Below are positions 1 through 8,790 of a stretch of 64,000 nt of DNA, in pieces. The DNA lies in contig NZ_JAMJEZ010000001.1 in the NCBI RefSeq assembly GCF_023544715.1, positions 62,001 through 126,000 on the forward strand, read 5' to 3'. The stretch is from Pseudomonas eutrophicaquae. Its GTDB lineage: Bacteria > Pseudomonadota > Gammaproteobacteria > Pseudomonadales > Pseudomonadaceae. The notes under the pieces are model-generated. The model did not search any database, was not told the DNA's origin, and saw only the letters and a list, made by a program, of their open reading frames with translations. Made by a program: the position numbers and the translations under genes. Every line of letters starts with the position of its first letter. Position 1 is the stretch's first letter.

Positions 1-1522
1 GTTCATGGCTCATCGCCGAGAGAAACTCGCTCTTGGCCCGGCTGGCCGCCTCGGCCTCATCGCGGGTCTGGCGCAGCTGCTCGGTGAAGGCGGCGCGCTC
101 CTTGAGCTGGCGATACAGCTTGATCAGCAGGGCGCAGGTCGAGGTGAAAGGCTCCAGCCAGGTCACCAGCGCTTCGCGGTAGGGCTCGGCGCTGTTGGCG
201 ATGGCGAACATGCCCAGCACCTCGCCCTGATCGACGATCGGTACACCCAGGTAATTGCGCAGCGGCGGATGGCCTGGCGGCAGCCGGTGCTGCGGATGGC
301 TGGCCAGGTCATTGCAGAGGATGGTCTGCCCGCCGACAAACACCTGGCCCAGCAGGCTGTCGGGGTTGCGCAGCAGCATGCCGCCACTGCGCAGCTGGCT
401 CATCAGCTGCTGGGACTCGGCGTTCCAAGACAGATCCGAGAGGGCGTGTATCTTCAGGGCCGGGCTGCCCTCGGTGTGCAGGACTTCGCCGATCAGTGCG
501 TAATCGCTGCCGGTCAGCTCGCGCAGGGCATGCTTGAGGAAGGTCCACAGGGTATTGCCGGAGAGCAGGGCGCGGTAGTCGGTCAGCCCGCGGTGCAGCA
601 CGCTGAGCAGTTGCTGCTGCTTGTGCAGGCGGTGCGCGGTTTCATGGATCTCGCTCAGATCCGAGAGGATGCCGATGAAGTCACCGCGCCCGCCCTGTTC
701 ATCATAGGGCGCGTGGCTGACAGCCAGGTGCACGGGGATGCGCTGGCCGTTGCGGTGCAGGGCCTCGACGCGCCGGCCCTTGCCGACGATCTGATCGCTG
801 CCATCTTCCAGATGGTTTTTCAGGTAGCGGTCATGAAAGCGCGCCCAGTGCGAGGGCATCAGCCGGCTGACATTGCTGCCCAGCACTTCTTCGCGGTGAT
901 AGCCCAGCAGCTGCAGGGCAAAGTCATTGATCTCGACGATCCGCCCGCTGCTGTCGATGCGCACGATGCCGGCGGCGGCGCCATGAAAGATCGCCTCATA
1001 GCGCGCCGCGCGCTTGCGGCTGCGCCGGCTTTCGCGGTCCAGCTCAAGGCTGCGGGCATGCAGGCGCAGCAGCTCCTCGACCTGCAGCGCCAGAGTCTGC
1101 AGATGCTCAAGCTGGCGCGCCGTAAAGCGCCGCGGTTTAAGGTCCAGCACGCACAGGGTGCCGAGCAGGTGGGTGCCATCGATGCTCAGGGGCACGCCGG
1201 CATAGCAGCGCAGATGCGGCGCGCCGTTCACCAGCGGATGGTTGGCAAAGCGTGGGTCGCGCTGGGTGTCCTCGACCAGCAGCAGGCGCCCCTCGATCAG
1301 TGCGTACTGGCAGAAGGAGCCGCGCCGCGGGGTCTGCGAAACGGCCAAGCCGACCCGCGACTTGAACCACTGGCGATCCTGATCAACCAGTGAGACCAGC
1401 ACAATCGGCACCTCCAGAAGGTCTGCGACCAGCGCTGTGAGGCGATCGAAAGAGGCTTCCGCTGGGGTGTCGAGAATCTGCAGATCGTGCAGCTGGCGCA
1501 GCCGCTCCTGTTCGTAATCCAT
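1..1522 (-). CDS. GAF-PAS-GAF sensor histidine kinase, truncated by the window edge
   Basis: The minus-strand frame opens at ATG 1522 and runs off position 1 without a stop, so only about 507 residues are visible. In order I see a GAF domain (about 20-155), a PAS domain (about 175-290) with a typical E-I-N-D-F-A/L-L-G-Y core, a second GAF domain (about 320-470), and the start of a HisKA domain. It ends in the H-box R-A-K-S-E-F-L-S-A-M-S-H-E, with the phosphoacceptor histidine at residue 506. The ATPase domain, and any receiver, lie outside the window. No membrane segment is visible, so it is probably a cytoplasmic sensor of a small ligand or redox state. An in-frame ATG at 1531 is possible, but 1522 has AGGG 8 nt upstream. 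It is divergent from the EAL protein gene. The signal is unknown. Confidence 0.85.
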   Translation of the reverse strand, partial: MDYEQERLRQLHDLQILDTPAEASFDRLTALVADLLEVPIVLVSLVDQDRQWFKSRVGLAVSQTPRRGSFCQYALIEGRLLLVEDTQRDPRFANHPLVNGAPHLRCYAGVPLSIDGTHLLGTLCVLDLKPRRFTARQLEHLQTLALQVEELLRLHARSLELDRESRRSRKRAARYEAIFHGAAAGIVRIDSSGRIVEINDFALQLLGYHREEVLGSNVSRLMPSHWARFHDRYLKNHLEDGSDQIVGKGRRVEALHRNGQRIPVHLAVSHAPYDEQGGRGDFIGILSDLSEIHETAHRLHKQQQLLSVLHRGLTDYRALLSGNTLWTFLKHALRELTGSDYALIGEVLHTEGSPALKIHALSDLSWNAESQQLMSQLRSGGMLLRNPDSLLGQVFVGGQTILCNDLASHPQHRLPPGHPPLRNYLGVPIVDQGEVLGMFAIANSAEPYREALVTWLEPFTSTCALLIKLYRQLKERAAFTEQLRQTRDEAEAASRAKSEFLSAMSHE

Positions 1523-1697
1523 GTCGTGCATCCCTGAGTCATCCGTATCCGCGCGGTAGCGTGACAGCCTGCAGGCTCTGCCGTTGTACAATCCAGTCTG
1601 CCTAGTACAGCCTGGCATTTTTCCTGCAGGCTAGCCGGGTTCCCGCCATAGCGCCAGCGATCACGACGATCCGCGCATCAGGTACGGGGGCTTGGCA

Positions 1698-1739
1698 GGC
1701 GCCGGTGAGTGAACCGGCGCCCATCAAGCGGCTTTTTTT
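1698..1739 (+). promoter_or_regulatory. Perfect 9-bp hairpin followed by a T7 run, upstream of the EAL gene
   Basis: GGCGCCGGT (1698-1706) pairs perfectly with ACCGGCGCC (1713-1721) across a 6-nt loop. Seven T residues follow at 1733-1739, 11 nt past the stem. It lies in the roughly 300-bp divergent region 1523-1830 between the kinase and EAL genes, about 90 nt before the EAL start. The distance to the T run is long for a classic intrinsic terminator, so it may be a leader structure or attenuator instead. I see no other gene or clear promoter in 1532-1830. Confidence 0.35.
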
Positions 1740-1830
1740 CTGACGCAATCGCCAATCGATCCTATGCTGCAAAGCGTCCGGGTGGTAGGAGACCGCTCTG
1801 GATGGATCATTTCGACAAGGAGCACGAGCT

Positions 1831-3009
1831 ATGAGCGGGATCACTCTGGAACGCATGCAGGATGGTCTGCGTAACGGGGAACTGCGGTTTCATTACCAGC
1901 CGCAGGTGTCGCTATTCACTGGTGAGATCAATGCCGTCGAGGCGCTGATCCGCTGGCAGACGGCGGAGGGCGGTATGGTCATGCCGCATCATTTCCTGCC
2001 GCTGGCCGAGGAGAGCGGTTTCATCAGTGAAATCACCGCCACCCTGTTCGAGCGCCTGATCGCCGATGCCAACCTGCTCTACAGCCTGCACCCGAAGCTG
2101 CGCGTGTCCTTCAACCTCAGCGCCGCCGAGCTGGCCGATCCTGCGCTGGGCGCTGAGCTGGCTATTCAGCTGCGCCAGCAGGCCCATTGCCCGCGCCAGC
2201 TGGGCGTTGAGGTGCGTGAGGATCTGCTTGACGATCATGCCGAGGCCCCGCTGCTGGCGCGTCTGCGCGAGCTGGGGTTGTCGCTGAGCGTGGATGGCTG
2301 CACGGCGCCCCAGCCGCTGGATCGCTTGACGGGCGGCCTGTTCAGTCAGGTGAAGATCGACCGTACCCGCATCAATGCCTTGGCGAGCAATGCCGAGGTG
2401 GCGGTGATCGTGCGCGAGATGATCCACAGCGCCTACCGCGCGGGGTTGTCCACTGTGGCTGAGGGGGTCGAGGATCTGGCCACCTATGAGCAGCTGCAGG
2501 CGCTGGGCTGCGCGGCGGCGCAGGGCTATCTGGTGTCGCGGCCGCTGGCGCTGGCGGATCTGGTCGATTTTCTGGCTGATCGTCACCGCCGCTGGCCGGT
2601 CAATCCGGCCGGGATGCTGCATCTGGCGCAGATCGGCCATCTGGAGTGGAAGAAGGCGCTGGTCGAGGCGGCCTTTGCCTTCGATCCGCAGCAGCATGAG
2701 CGGGCCCGCCTGTGGCGCGGTCAGGTGCTTGATCTGCTGCGCTGCATGGTCGGGCAGTGGTATTACAGCCTGTCCCAGGCTTTTGCCGGGCTGGCGGAAT
2801 ACCGGGCACTGGAGGCGCCGCACCACGAGGTGCATCAGCTGGCCCATCAGCTGCTTGAGGAGGCCGGCCGGCGCGAGCGTGACCCGCAGGTCATGCTGCA
2901 GATCAGTCAGCGGCTCTCAAGCGCCTCGGTCGAGCTGCTACAAGGCTTGCTGGCACTGGAAGACCGGCTACGCAGCGACATGCTGACCGCCACGCTGCAG
3001 CCGGCCTGA
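1831..3009 (+). CDS. EAL-domain protein with C-terminal CZB zinc-binding domain
   Basis: 392 residues; ATG 1831 has AAGGAG 10 nt upstream. Residues 1-245 form an EAL (c-di-GMP phosphodiesterase-type) domain: EAL at 37-39, FNLS around N95, V-E-V-R-E at 126-130, V-K-I-D at 174-177, A-E-G-V-E at 210-214 and Q-G-Y-L at 231. The loop-6 motif, normally D-D-F-G-T-G, reads V-D-G-C-T-A (154-159), so the first metal-binding aspartate is lost and activity is doubtful. Residues 262-345 match a CZB domain (the chemoreceptor zinc-binding family, also in the GGDEF protein DgcZ): H270 in H-L-E-W-K-K, C305 in C-M-V-G-Q-W-Y-Y, and H331/H335 in H-H-E-V-H. I infer a zinc-responsive c-di-GMP effector or impaired phosphodiesterase. 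There is no signal peptide or membrane segment. Confidence 0.85.
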   Translation: MSGITLERMQDGLRNGELRFHYQPQVSLFTGEINAVEALIRWQTAEGGMVMPHHFLPLAEESGFISEITATLFERLIADANLLYSLHPKLRVSFNLSAAELADPALGAELAIQLRQQAHCPRQLGVEVREDLLDDHAEAPLLARLRELGLSLSVDGCTAPQPLDRLTGGLFSQVKIDRTRINALASNAEVAVIVREMIHSAYRAGLSTVAEGVEDLATYEQLQALGCAAAQGYLVSRPLALADLVDFLADRHRRWPVNPAGMLHLAQIGHLEWKKALVEAAFAFDPQQHERARLWRGQVLDLLRCMVGQWYYSLSQAFAGLAEYRALEAPHHEVHQLAHQLLEEAGRRERDPQVMLQISQRLSSASVELLQGLLALEDRLRSDMLTATLQPA

Positions 3010-3015
3010 GGGGAG

Positions 3016-4269
3016 TCAGCTTCCGATCAGCAGCAGGCCACCCAGCAGCAGGCTGGCGACAATCCAGGGCAGGGTGCGCAGCGCCAGTGCCCGCCCGCCG
3101 GCCAGTAGGATCAGCAGCGCCTTGAACAGGCTGTTGCTGGCGGCGGCGATGGCGATGCCCTGCACAGCGACTGTGCTGTCCAGCTCGCCCTGGGCACTGC
3201 GTGCCAGCGACAGGGCGATGGCATCCACATCCGCCACCCCGGCGAACAGCGCCACCAGATAGACGCCTGGTGCGCCCAGCTGGCGGTGGGCCACCTCCAC
3301 CAGCAGCAGGATCAGCGCCAGCAGCAGGGCAAAGCGCAGGGCAGCCCCCAGCTCGCAGGGATTCTTGAACAGGGGCTCGCTGCCGCTCGCTACCTCATGG
3401 CCACTGCGCCACCACCAGTACAGGGCCCCTGCCAGGTAGCCACCCAGACAGGCCAGCGCCGGCACCAGCAGCGGCGCCACCAGTGCCGGATTGAACACCG
3501 CCACCTCCAGCAGCACCCGGGGGAACATCAGCGCCGAGGTCAGCAGCAGGCCCGCCGACAGCAAAGCCTGCAGTTCGCGGCGCTGCAGGCGGGCCAGCAG
3601 CAGGGTGGTCGCCGTGGAAGACACCAGGCTGCCGAGCACCGCCGTCAGCAGCAGGCCATGCCGGGCACCGACCAGTCGCACCGCCACATAGGCAGCAAAT
3701 CCCATCGCCGACAGCGCCACCACCATCCACCACAGCACATAGGGATTGAACAGTTGCCAGGGGCCATAGCCCTGATTGGGTAGCACCGGCAGCAGCACCA
3801 GGGAGATAAACAATAGCTTGAGCGCCGCGCCCAGCTCCTCGGCGGACAGGCGGTGCAGGGCGCGGTGCAGCGGCTCTTTCAGGCGCAGCAGCAGCGCGAC
3901 CACCACCGCGCAGCCAGCGGCCAGCAGCCGTGCATCGGCCAGCGCCAGGCTGCCGAGCAGGAAGGTCAGCAGCAGGGCAATCTCGCTGGTGATGCCCTGA
4001 TCGGGGTCCCGGCGCAGGCCGGTGATGTAGGTGGTGATGATCAGCGCCGACACCGCCAGCAGCAGGGCGATCCACACGCCAATCCCCAGCGTTTGGCCGA
4101 GCAGCAGGCCCAGCCCGCCGAGCAGCCCCAGCAGGCCATAGGTGCGCAGTCCGGCGGTGAGCCGCTCATCGCGGGTGCTGCGCGCGCTCCAGCCGCGCTC
4201 GGCACCGATCAGCAGGCCGATGGCCAGCGCCGTGCAAAGGTCCAGCAGCAGATCCGGGGTCAGCGGCAT
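3016..4269 (-). CDS. MgtC/SapB-like DUF4010 inner-membrane protein
   Basis: 417 residues from ATG 4269, which has AAGGAG 8 nt upstream; an upstream in-frame start at 4293 has no such signal. The N-terminus carries the MgtC-type motif A-L-A-I-G-L-L-I-G-A-E-R-G-W, and the first 140 residues resemble the MgtC/SapB transmembrane module. The rest is the long hydrophobic DUF4010 domain, with roughly a dozen predicted membrane helices in all. The cellular function of this family is not settled; MgtC proteins themselves modulate ATP synthase and magnesium-limited growth, but that cannot be transferred with confidence. It is convergent with the EAL gene (6 bp between stops) and lies downstream of the hybrid kinase gene on the same strand. 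Confidence 0.8.
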   Translation of the reverse strand: MPLTPDLLLDLCTALAIGLLIGAERGWSARSTRDERLTAGLRTYGLLGLLGGLGLLLGQTLGIGVWIALLLAVSALIITTYITGLRRDPDQGITSEIALLLTFLLGSLALADARLLAAGCAVVVALLLRLKEPLHRALHRLSAEELGAALKLLFISLVLLPVLPNQGYGPWQLFNPYVLWWMVVALSAMGFAAYVAVRLVGARHGLLLTAVLGSLVSSTATTLLLARLQRRELQALLSAGLLLTSALMFPRVLLEVAVFNPALVAPLLVPALACLGGYLAGALYWWWRSGHEVASGSEPLFKNPCELGAALRFALLLALILLLVEVAHRQLGAPGVYLVALFAGVADVDAIALSLARSAQGELDSTVAVQGIAIAAASNSLFKALLILLAGGRALALRTLPWIVASLLLGGLLLIGS

Positions 4270-4318
4270 GGGCGAGCTCCTTGAAGCATCCAAGCTTCAG
4301 TCTAGGCGCCGCGTGCTT

Positions 4319-7300
4319 TCAGCGCAGGGTCAGATGCCGGCTGATCAGCGCCCGCAGCGCCGCCGGCTTGACCGGCTTGCTCAGGTAGTCGAGCCCCGCA
4401 GCATGCACCTCGGCGATCAGCTCTGGGCGAGCATCGGCGCTGATCACTACCCCCGGCACCGGCTCGCCGAGCCGCGCCCGCAGCCAGCCGATCAGCGCCA
4501 CACCGGTTTCGCCTTCATCCAGGTGGAAGTCGACCAACACCAGCTCCGGCCGCTCGCCACGGGCGAGCAGGGCTGCGCAATCGGCGCGGGTGCGGGCCAG
4601 GCTCACCTGACAACCCCAGCGGCTGAGCAGGCTGCGCATGCCGGTGAGGATGCTATCCTCGTTGTCGATGCACCACACCTGCGCGCCATTCAGTGACTGG
4701 CCAGCGGTTTCTTGGCTGCGCGGCTGCTGTTGCACGGCATGCTCGCGAGCCAGCGGCACCCGCACGCTGAACACGCTGCCATGCCCGAGCCAGGAGCGGA
4801 CCTCCAGTTTGTGCTCCAGCACCTTGCAGAAGCCATCGGCAATCGCTAGCCCCAGCCCCAGCCCCTTTTCGGCGCGGGTCTGGTGGCTGTCCAGCCGCTT
4901 GAACTCCTCGAAGATCACCTTGAGCTTGTCGGCGGCAATCCCCGGGCCGCGGTCCCAGACCTCCAGGCGCAGGTGGCACCCCTCGCGGCGCACGCCGAGC
5001 AGCACATGCCCCTTGGCGTAGCGGAAGGCATTGGTCAGGAAGTTCTGCAGCACCCGGCGCAGCAGCTTGATGTCGCTGTCGATGCGCAGGTGGCTGCCGC
5101 GGATGTGCAGATCGATGCCTTGCTCTTGCGCCAGCGCCCGGAACTCGACCCCGAGCGCTTCGTACAGGCTGTCCACGCTGAAGGCGCTGCGCTCGGGGGT
5201 GAAGCGGCCACTCTCCAGGCGCGAGATGTCCAGCAGGTCGCTGATCAGGTCTTCTGCCGAGCGCAGTGAGGAGTCGAGGTGGCGGACCAGATCCTGCACC
5301 TCGTCCTGCAGGCCGTCCTGATGGGCCAGCGCCGCCGAGAACAGCCGCGCGGCGTTTAAGGGCTGCATCAGGTCATGGCTGACCGCGGCAAGGAAGCGGG
5401 TCTTCGACTGGTTGGCCAGCTCGGCGCGGGCCTTGGCCTCGGAGAGCTGTTCGTTGAGCGCCGACAGCTCCCGGGTGCGCTCGGCCACGCGCTGCTCCAG
5501 GCTCTCGTTGGCTTCCTTGAGGGCCTTTTCTGCCTGGCGGAACGCGGTGATATCGGAGAACGACATCACAAAGCCCCCGCCGGGCATCGGGTTGCCGATC
5601 AGCTCGATCACCCTGCCATCGGGCAGGGTGCGCTCGTAGCTGTGGGCGGTGCCGTGACGCATCCAGTACAGGCGCTTGGCGACCTGCAATTCAGGGTCTC
5701 CAGCGCCGAACAGGCCGCGATCGGCATTGAAACGGATGATATCGGCAATCGGTCGGCCGACCTGGATCAGCCCCTCGGGGTAGTCGAAGATTTCCAGATA
5801 GCGGCGATTCCACGCCACCAGACGCAGCGCCTGATCGACCACGCTGATGCCCTGGGTGATGTTCTCGATCGCCCCCTGCAGCAGCGCGCGGTTGAATTGC
5901 AGCACCTCGGAGGCTTCATCGACGATGCGCACCACATCCTCGACCTGCATCTCGCGCCCTTCGATGGCCGCCTTGACCACCGCGCGGGCCGAGGACGCGC
6001 CGAGCACCCCGGCCAGCAGTCGCTCGGTGTGGGCGATCCACTCGCCGCTGGCGGTCTGTCCGGGGCTAAAGCCCTTGCCCTGGCGATAGGCGAAGCGGAT
6101 GAAGCTCTGCCGGGCGCGCTCCTCGCCGACAAAACGCGCCGAAAGCATCAGCAGATCCTGCACCTGTACGGTGAGCAGCATGCGCGGGCTGGGGCGTACC
6201 GAGGCCTCCTGACCGACAAAGCGGCTGGCCTGCCAGTGCTCGGAGACGCGGGTGCGCGACAGCCAGGACACCACGGCAAACACCAGGAAGTTGCCGCACA
6301 GTGACAGCAGCGTGCCCTGGGTCAGGGCATCCATTGGCAGGCCGAAGGCGTGCCCGCTCAGCCAGGCCTGGCCCGGCCATTGGGCGATCGACCAGCCGAG
6401 CCCCGTGGCGATCACCGGCAGCAGCAGGGTGTAGAGCCACAGCAGCCCGCCCACGATCAGCCCGGCGAATACCCCGGTGCTGTTGGCCTGCTTCCAGTAC
6501 AGCGCGCCGAACATCGCCGGGGCGAGCTGGGTGATGGCGGCAAACGCCACCAGACCGATGCTGGCCAGGCTGATGTTCGGCCCCATCATCCGGTAGATCA
6601 CATAGGCCAGCAGCAGCAGGGCGACGATGCTGATGCGCCGCACCGAGAGCAGCCAGTGCCGGAATGCCTCATAAGGCCGCTCAGCGCTGTGGCGGCGCAG
6701 CAGCCAGGGCAGCAGCATGTCGTTGGAAATCATCGTCGACAGCGCCACCGCAGCGACGATCACCATGCCGGTGGCCGCCGAGGCACCGCCGATAAAGGCC
6801 AGCAGCGCCAGCGCCGACTGCGCGTGCGCCAGCGGCAGGCTGAGTACGAAGGAGTCGGGGACGACCTCATCTGGCAGCAGCAGTTGCCCTGCCAGCGCAA
6901 CCGGCAGCACGAACAGCGCCGCCAGCAGCAGATACAGCGGGAACACCCAGCGCGCCATGTTCAGATCGGCAGGCTCGGTGTTCTCCACCACCGTGACGTG
7001 AAACTGCCGCGGCAGGCAGATGATCGCCATCATCGCCACCCCGGTCTGCCCCAGCAGGGCCACCCAGTTCACCGACTGGTCCCAGTATGGCTCCAGGGCG
7101 ACGGCATTGCGGGCACGGCTGAACAGGTCGTCAAAACCGTCGAACAGCCCCCAGGTGACATAAGCGCCCACGGCCATGAAGGCCAGCAGCTTGACGATCG
7201 ATTCGAACGCCACCGCCAGTACCATGCCGCGGTGGTGCTCGGTGACATCCAGGTTGCGGGTGCCGAACAGGATGGTGAACAGCGCCAGCACCAGCGAGAC

Positions 7301-7792
7301 CAGCAGCGCGGTGTCCTGGGCGCGGGCGCTGCTGGTGTTGGCCTCAAGGCCGGTCAGCAGGTTGACACCCAGCACGATGCCCTTGAGCTGCAGGGCGATG
7401 TAGGGCAGCACCCCGACCAGACAGATCAGCGCCACCACCACCGCCAGCGTCTGCGACTTGCCGTAGCGCGCGGCGATGAAGTCGGCGATCGAGGTGATGT
7501 TTTCCTGCTTGCTGATCAGGATCATCTTGGCCAGCACCTGCGGCAGCAGCAGGAGCAGCAGCAGCGGACCAAGATAGATGGGGATGAACGCCCAGAACTG
7601 CTCAGCCGCCTGACCGACCGCACCAAAGAAGGTCCAGCTGGTGCAGTACACCGCCAGGGACAGGCTGTAGACCCAGCCGCGCAGACGCGGCGACAACTCG
7701 GCGCGGCGCCGGTCGCCCCAGAAGGCGATGGCAAACAGCAGGGCCATATACAGCAGGGCGACCGCGGCAAGCAGGGCGCTGGACAACGACAT
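4319..7792 (-). CDS. crbS: Sodium/solute symporter-type hybrid sensor histidine kinase, CrbS/MxtR-like
   Basis: 1157 residues; ATG 7792 has GGAG 7 nt upstream. Residues 1 to about 500 form a multi-helix sodium:solute symporter (SSS) domain. A linker and a PAS domain (about 620-740) follow, then a coiled coil, a HisKA domain with H806 in S-H-D-L-M-Q-P-L-N-A, a HATPase with N-F-L-T-N-A-F-R-Y-A, and a C-terminal receiver with phosphoacceptor D1088 in L-V-L-V-D-F-H-L-D-E. Length and architecture match CrbS/MxtR of Pseudomonas, which with the unlinked regulator CrbR/ErdR controls acetate use through acs. CbrA is the main alternative, but it lacks a receiver and is shorter. No response-regulator gene is adjacent, as expected for CrbS. 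Ligand transport versus pure sensing cannot be judged here. Confidence 0.75.
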   Translation of the reverse strand: MSLSSALLAAVALLYMALLFAIAFWGDRRRAELSPRLRGWVYSLSLAVYCTSWTFFGAVGQAAEQFWAFIPIYLGPLLLLLLLPQVLAKMILISKQENITSIADFIAARYGKSQTLAVVVALICLVGVLPYIALQLKGIVLGVNLLTGLEANTSSARAQDTALLVSLVLALFTILFGTRNLDVTEHHRGMVLAVAFESIVKLLAFMAVGAYVTWGLFDGFDDLFSRARNAVALEPYWDQSVNWVALLGQTGVAMMAIICLPRQFHVTVVENTEPADLNMARWVFPLYLLLAALFVLPVALAGQLLLPDEVVPDSFVLSLPLAHAQSALALLAFIGGASAATGMVIVAAVALSTMISNDMLLPWLLRRHSAERPYEAFRHWLLSVRRISIVALLLLAYVIYRMMGPNISLASIGLVAFAAITQLAPAMFGALYWKQANSTGVFAGLIVGGLLWLYTLLLPVIATGLGWSIAQWPGQAWLSGHAFGLPMDALTQGTLLSLCGNFLVFAVVSWLSRTRVSEHWQASRFVGQEASVRPSPRMLLTVQVQDLLMLSARFVGEERARQSFIRFAYRQGKGFSPGQTASGEWIAHTERLLAGVLGASSARAVVKAAIEGREMQVEDVVRIVDEASEVLQFNRALLQGAIENITQGISVVDQALRLVAWNRRYLEIFDYPEGLIQVGRPIADIIRFNADRGLFGAGDPELQVAKRLYWMRHGTAHSYERTLPDGRVIELIGNPMPGGGFVMSFSDITAFRQAEKALKEANESLEQRVAERTRELSALNEQLSEAKARAELANQSKTRFLAAVSHDLMQPLNAARLFSAALAHQDGLQDEVQDLVRHLDSSLRSAEDLISDLLDISRLESGRFTPERSAFSVDSLYEALGVEFRALAQEQGIDLHIRGSHLRIDSDIKLLRRVLQNFLTNAFRYAKGHVLLGVRREGCHLRLEVWDRGPGIAADKLKVIFEEFKRLDSHQTRAEKGLGLGLAIADGFCKVLEHKLEVRSWLGHGSVFSVRVPLAREHAVQQQPRSQETAGQSLNGAQVWCIDNEDSILTGMRSLLSRWGCQVSLARTRADCAALLARGERPELVLVDFHLDEGETGVALIGWLRARLGEPVPGVVISADARPELIAEVHAAGLDYLSKPVKPAALRALISRHLTLR

Positions 7793-7929
7793 GGGAACTC
7801 CGAACAGGCAAGGCCTGCAGAGTGTGGCAGCAAAGCCTGCGTCCGTCAGGCCACTGCGACCAAGGTCTGGGGCCGGCGAAGGCTCTGCGCCGGGCCTTGG
7901 CGGCGCATCCTGCCCGGCGGGGCGAAGGG

Positions 7930-8670
7930 TTACTGGGCGTCGAAGGCCTGGCCGTTGACCCCGGCGCTGTCCGGGCCCATCAGGTACAGGTAGACGGGCA
8001 GGATCGCCTCGGGTGCCGGGTTGCTGGCCGGATTTTCACCGGGATAGGCTTGGGCGCGCATTCCGGTACGGGTCGCGCCGGGGTTGAGGCTGTTGGCGCG
8101 CACATGGCTGATGCCATCCAGCTCATCCGCCAGTACCTGCATCAGCCCCTCGTTGGCGAACTTGGACACGGCATAGCCGCCCCAGTAGGCGCGCCCTTTG
8201 CGACCGACGCTGCTGGAGGTGAAGATCACCGAGGCATCCCGGGACAGCTTGAGCAGCGGCAGCAGGGCGCTGGTGAGCATGAACACCGCGTTGACGTTGA
8301 CCTGCATGACCCGCATGAAGTGATCGCCGGAGAACTGCTCGAGCGGCGTGCGCGGGCCGAGGATTGCGGCATTGTGCAGCAGGCCATCGAGGTGGCCGAA
8401 CTCGCGCTCGATGGTCGCCGCCAGCTCGTCGTACTGGTGCGGCTGGGCGGTCTCCAGATTGAACGGGAAGATTGCCGGTTGCGGGCCGCCGGCCTGCTCG
8501 ATCTGGTCGTACACCTCCTCGAGATGCTCGATGGTCTTGCCAAGCAGGATCACTGTGGCGCCGTGGGCGGCGAAGCTGCGGGCCGCCGCGGTCCCGATGC
8601 CACGACCGGCGCCGGTAACCAGAATGACGCGATCCTTGAGCAGATCCGGGCGGGCGCTGTACTGGAACAT
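7930..8670 (-). CDS. yciK: YciK-family short-chain dehydrogenase/reductase
   Basis: 246 residues; ATG 8670. It has the Rossmann nucleotide motif T-G-A-G-R-G-I-G (about 20-27), the N-N-A-like structural motif H-N-A-A-I-L-G, and a catalytic S-S-S-V-G-R with Y-x-x-x-K in W-G-G-Y-A-V-S-K-F-A. The product matches the YciK oxidoreductase family, whose substrate is unknown. It lies downstream of mupP and ubiG on the same strand, the usual order in pseudomonads. The gap to mupP (8671-8790) holds a small inverted repeat (8735-8754), so co-transcription is possible but not certain. Confidence 0.85.
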   Translation of the reverse strand: MFQYSARPDLLKDRVILVTGAGRGIGTAAARSFAAHGATVILLGKTIEHLEEVYDQIEQAGGPQPAIFPFNLETAQPHQYDELAATIEREFGHLDGLLHNAAILGPRTPLEQFSGDHFMRVMQVNVNAVFMLTSALLPLLKLSRDASVIFTSSSVGRKGRAYWGGYAVSKFANEGLMQVLADELDGISHVRANSLNPGATRTGMRAQAYPGENPASNPAPEAILPVYLYLMGPDSAGVNGQAFDAQ

Positions 8671-8790
8671 GAACGAAACCTCGATGAATCAGCAGAAGGC
8701 CGGCGCCAGGGCCGGCCGGAGAAGCCTGCAGTGTCGCCCAGGCCACGCTGGGCGGCCATGCGGCACAAGTCGCAGGCGCGGCTCTGGAAC

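Noticed and set aside
5..1393. Long plus-strand open frame
   Set aside because: It is antisense to the GAF-PAS-GAF kinase, whose domain motifs are clear; its own translation is low in recognisable motifs and rich in Q/A/H, as expected for a GC-rich shadow.
8735..8754. CGCCCAG/CTGGGCG hairpin as the mupP terminator
   Set aside because: No T run follows on the minus strand and the region is generally GC-rich, so it may be chance.
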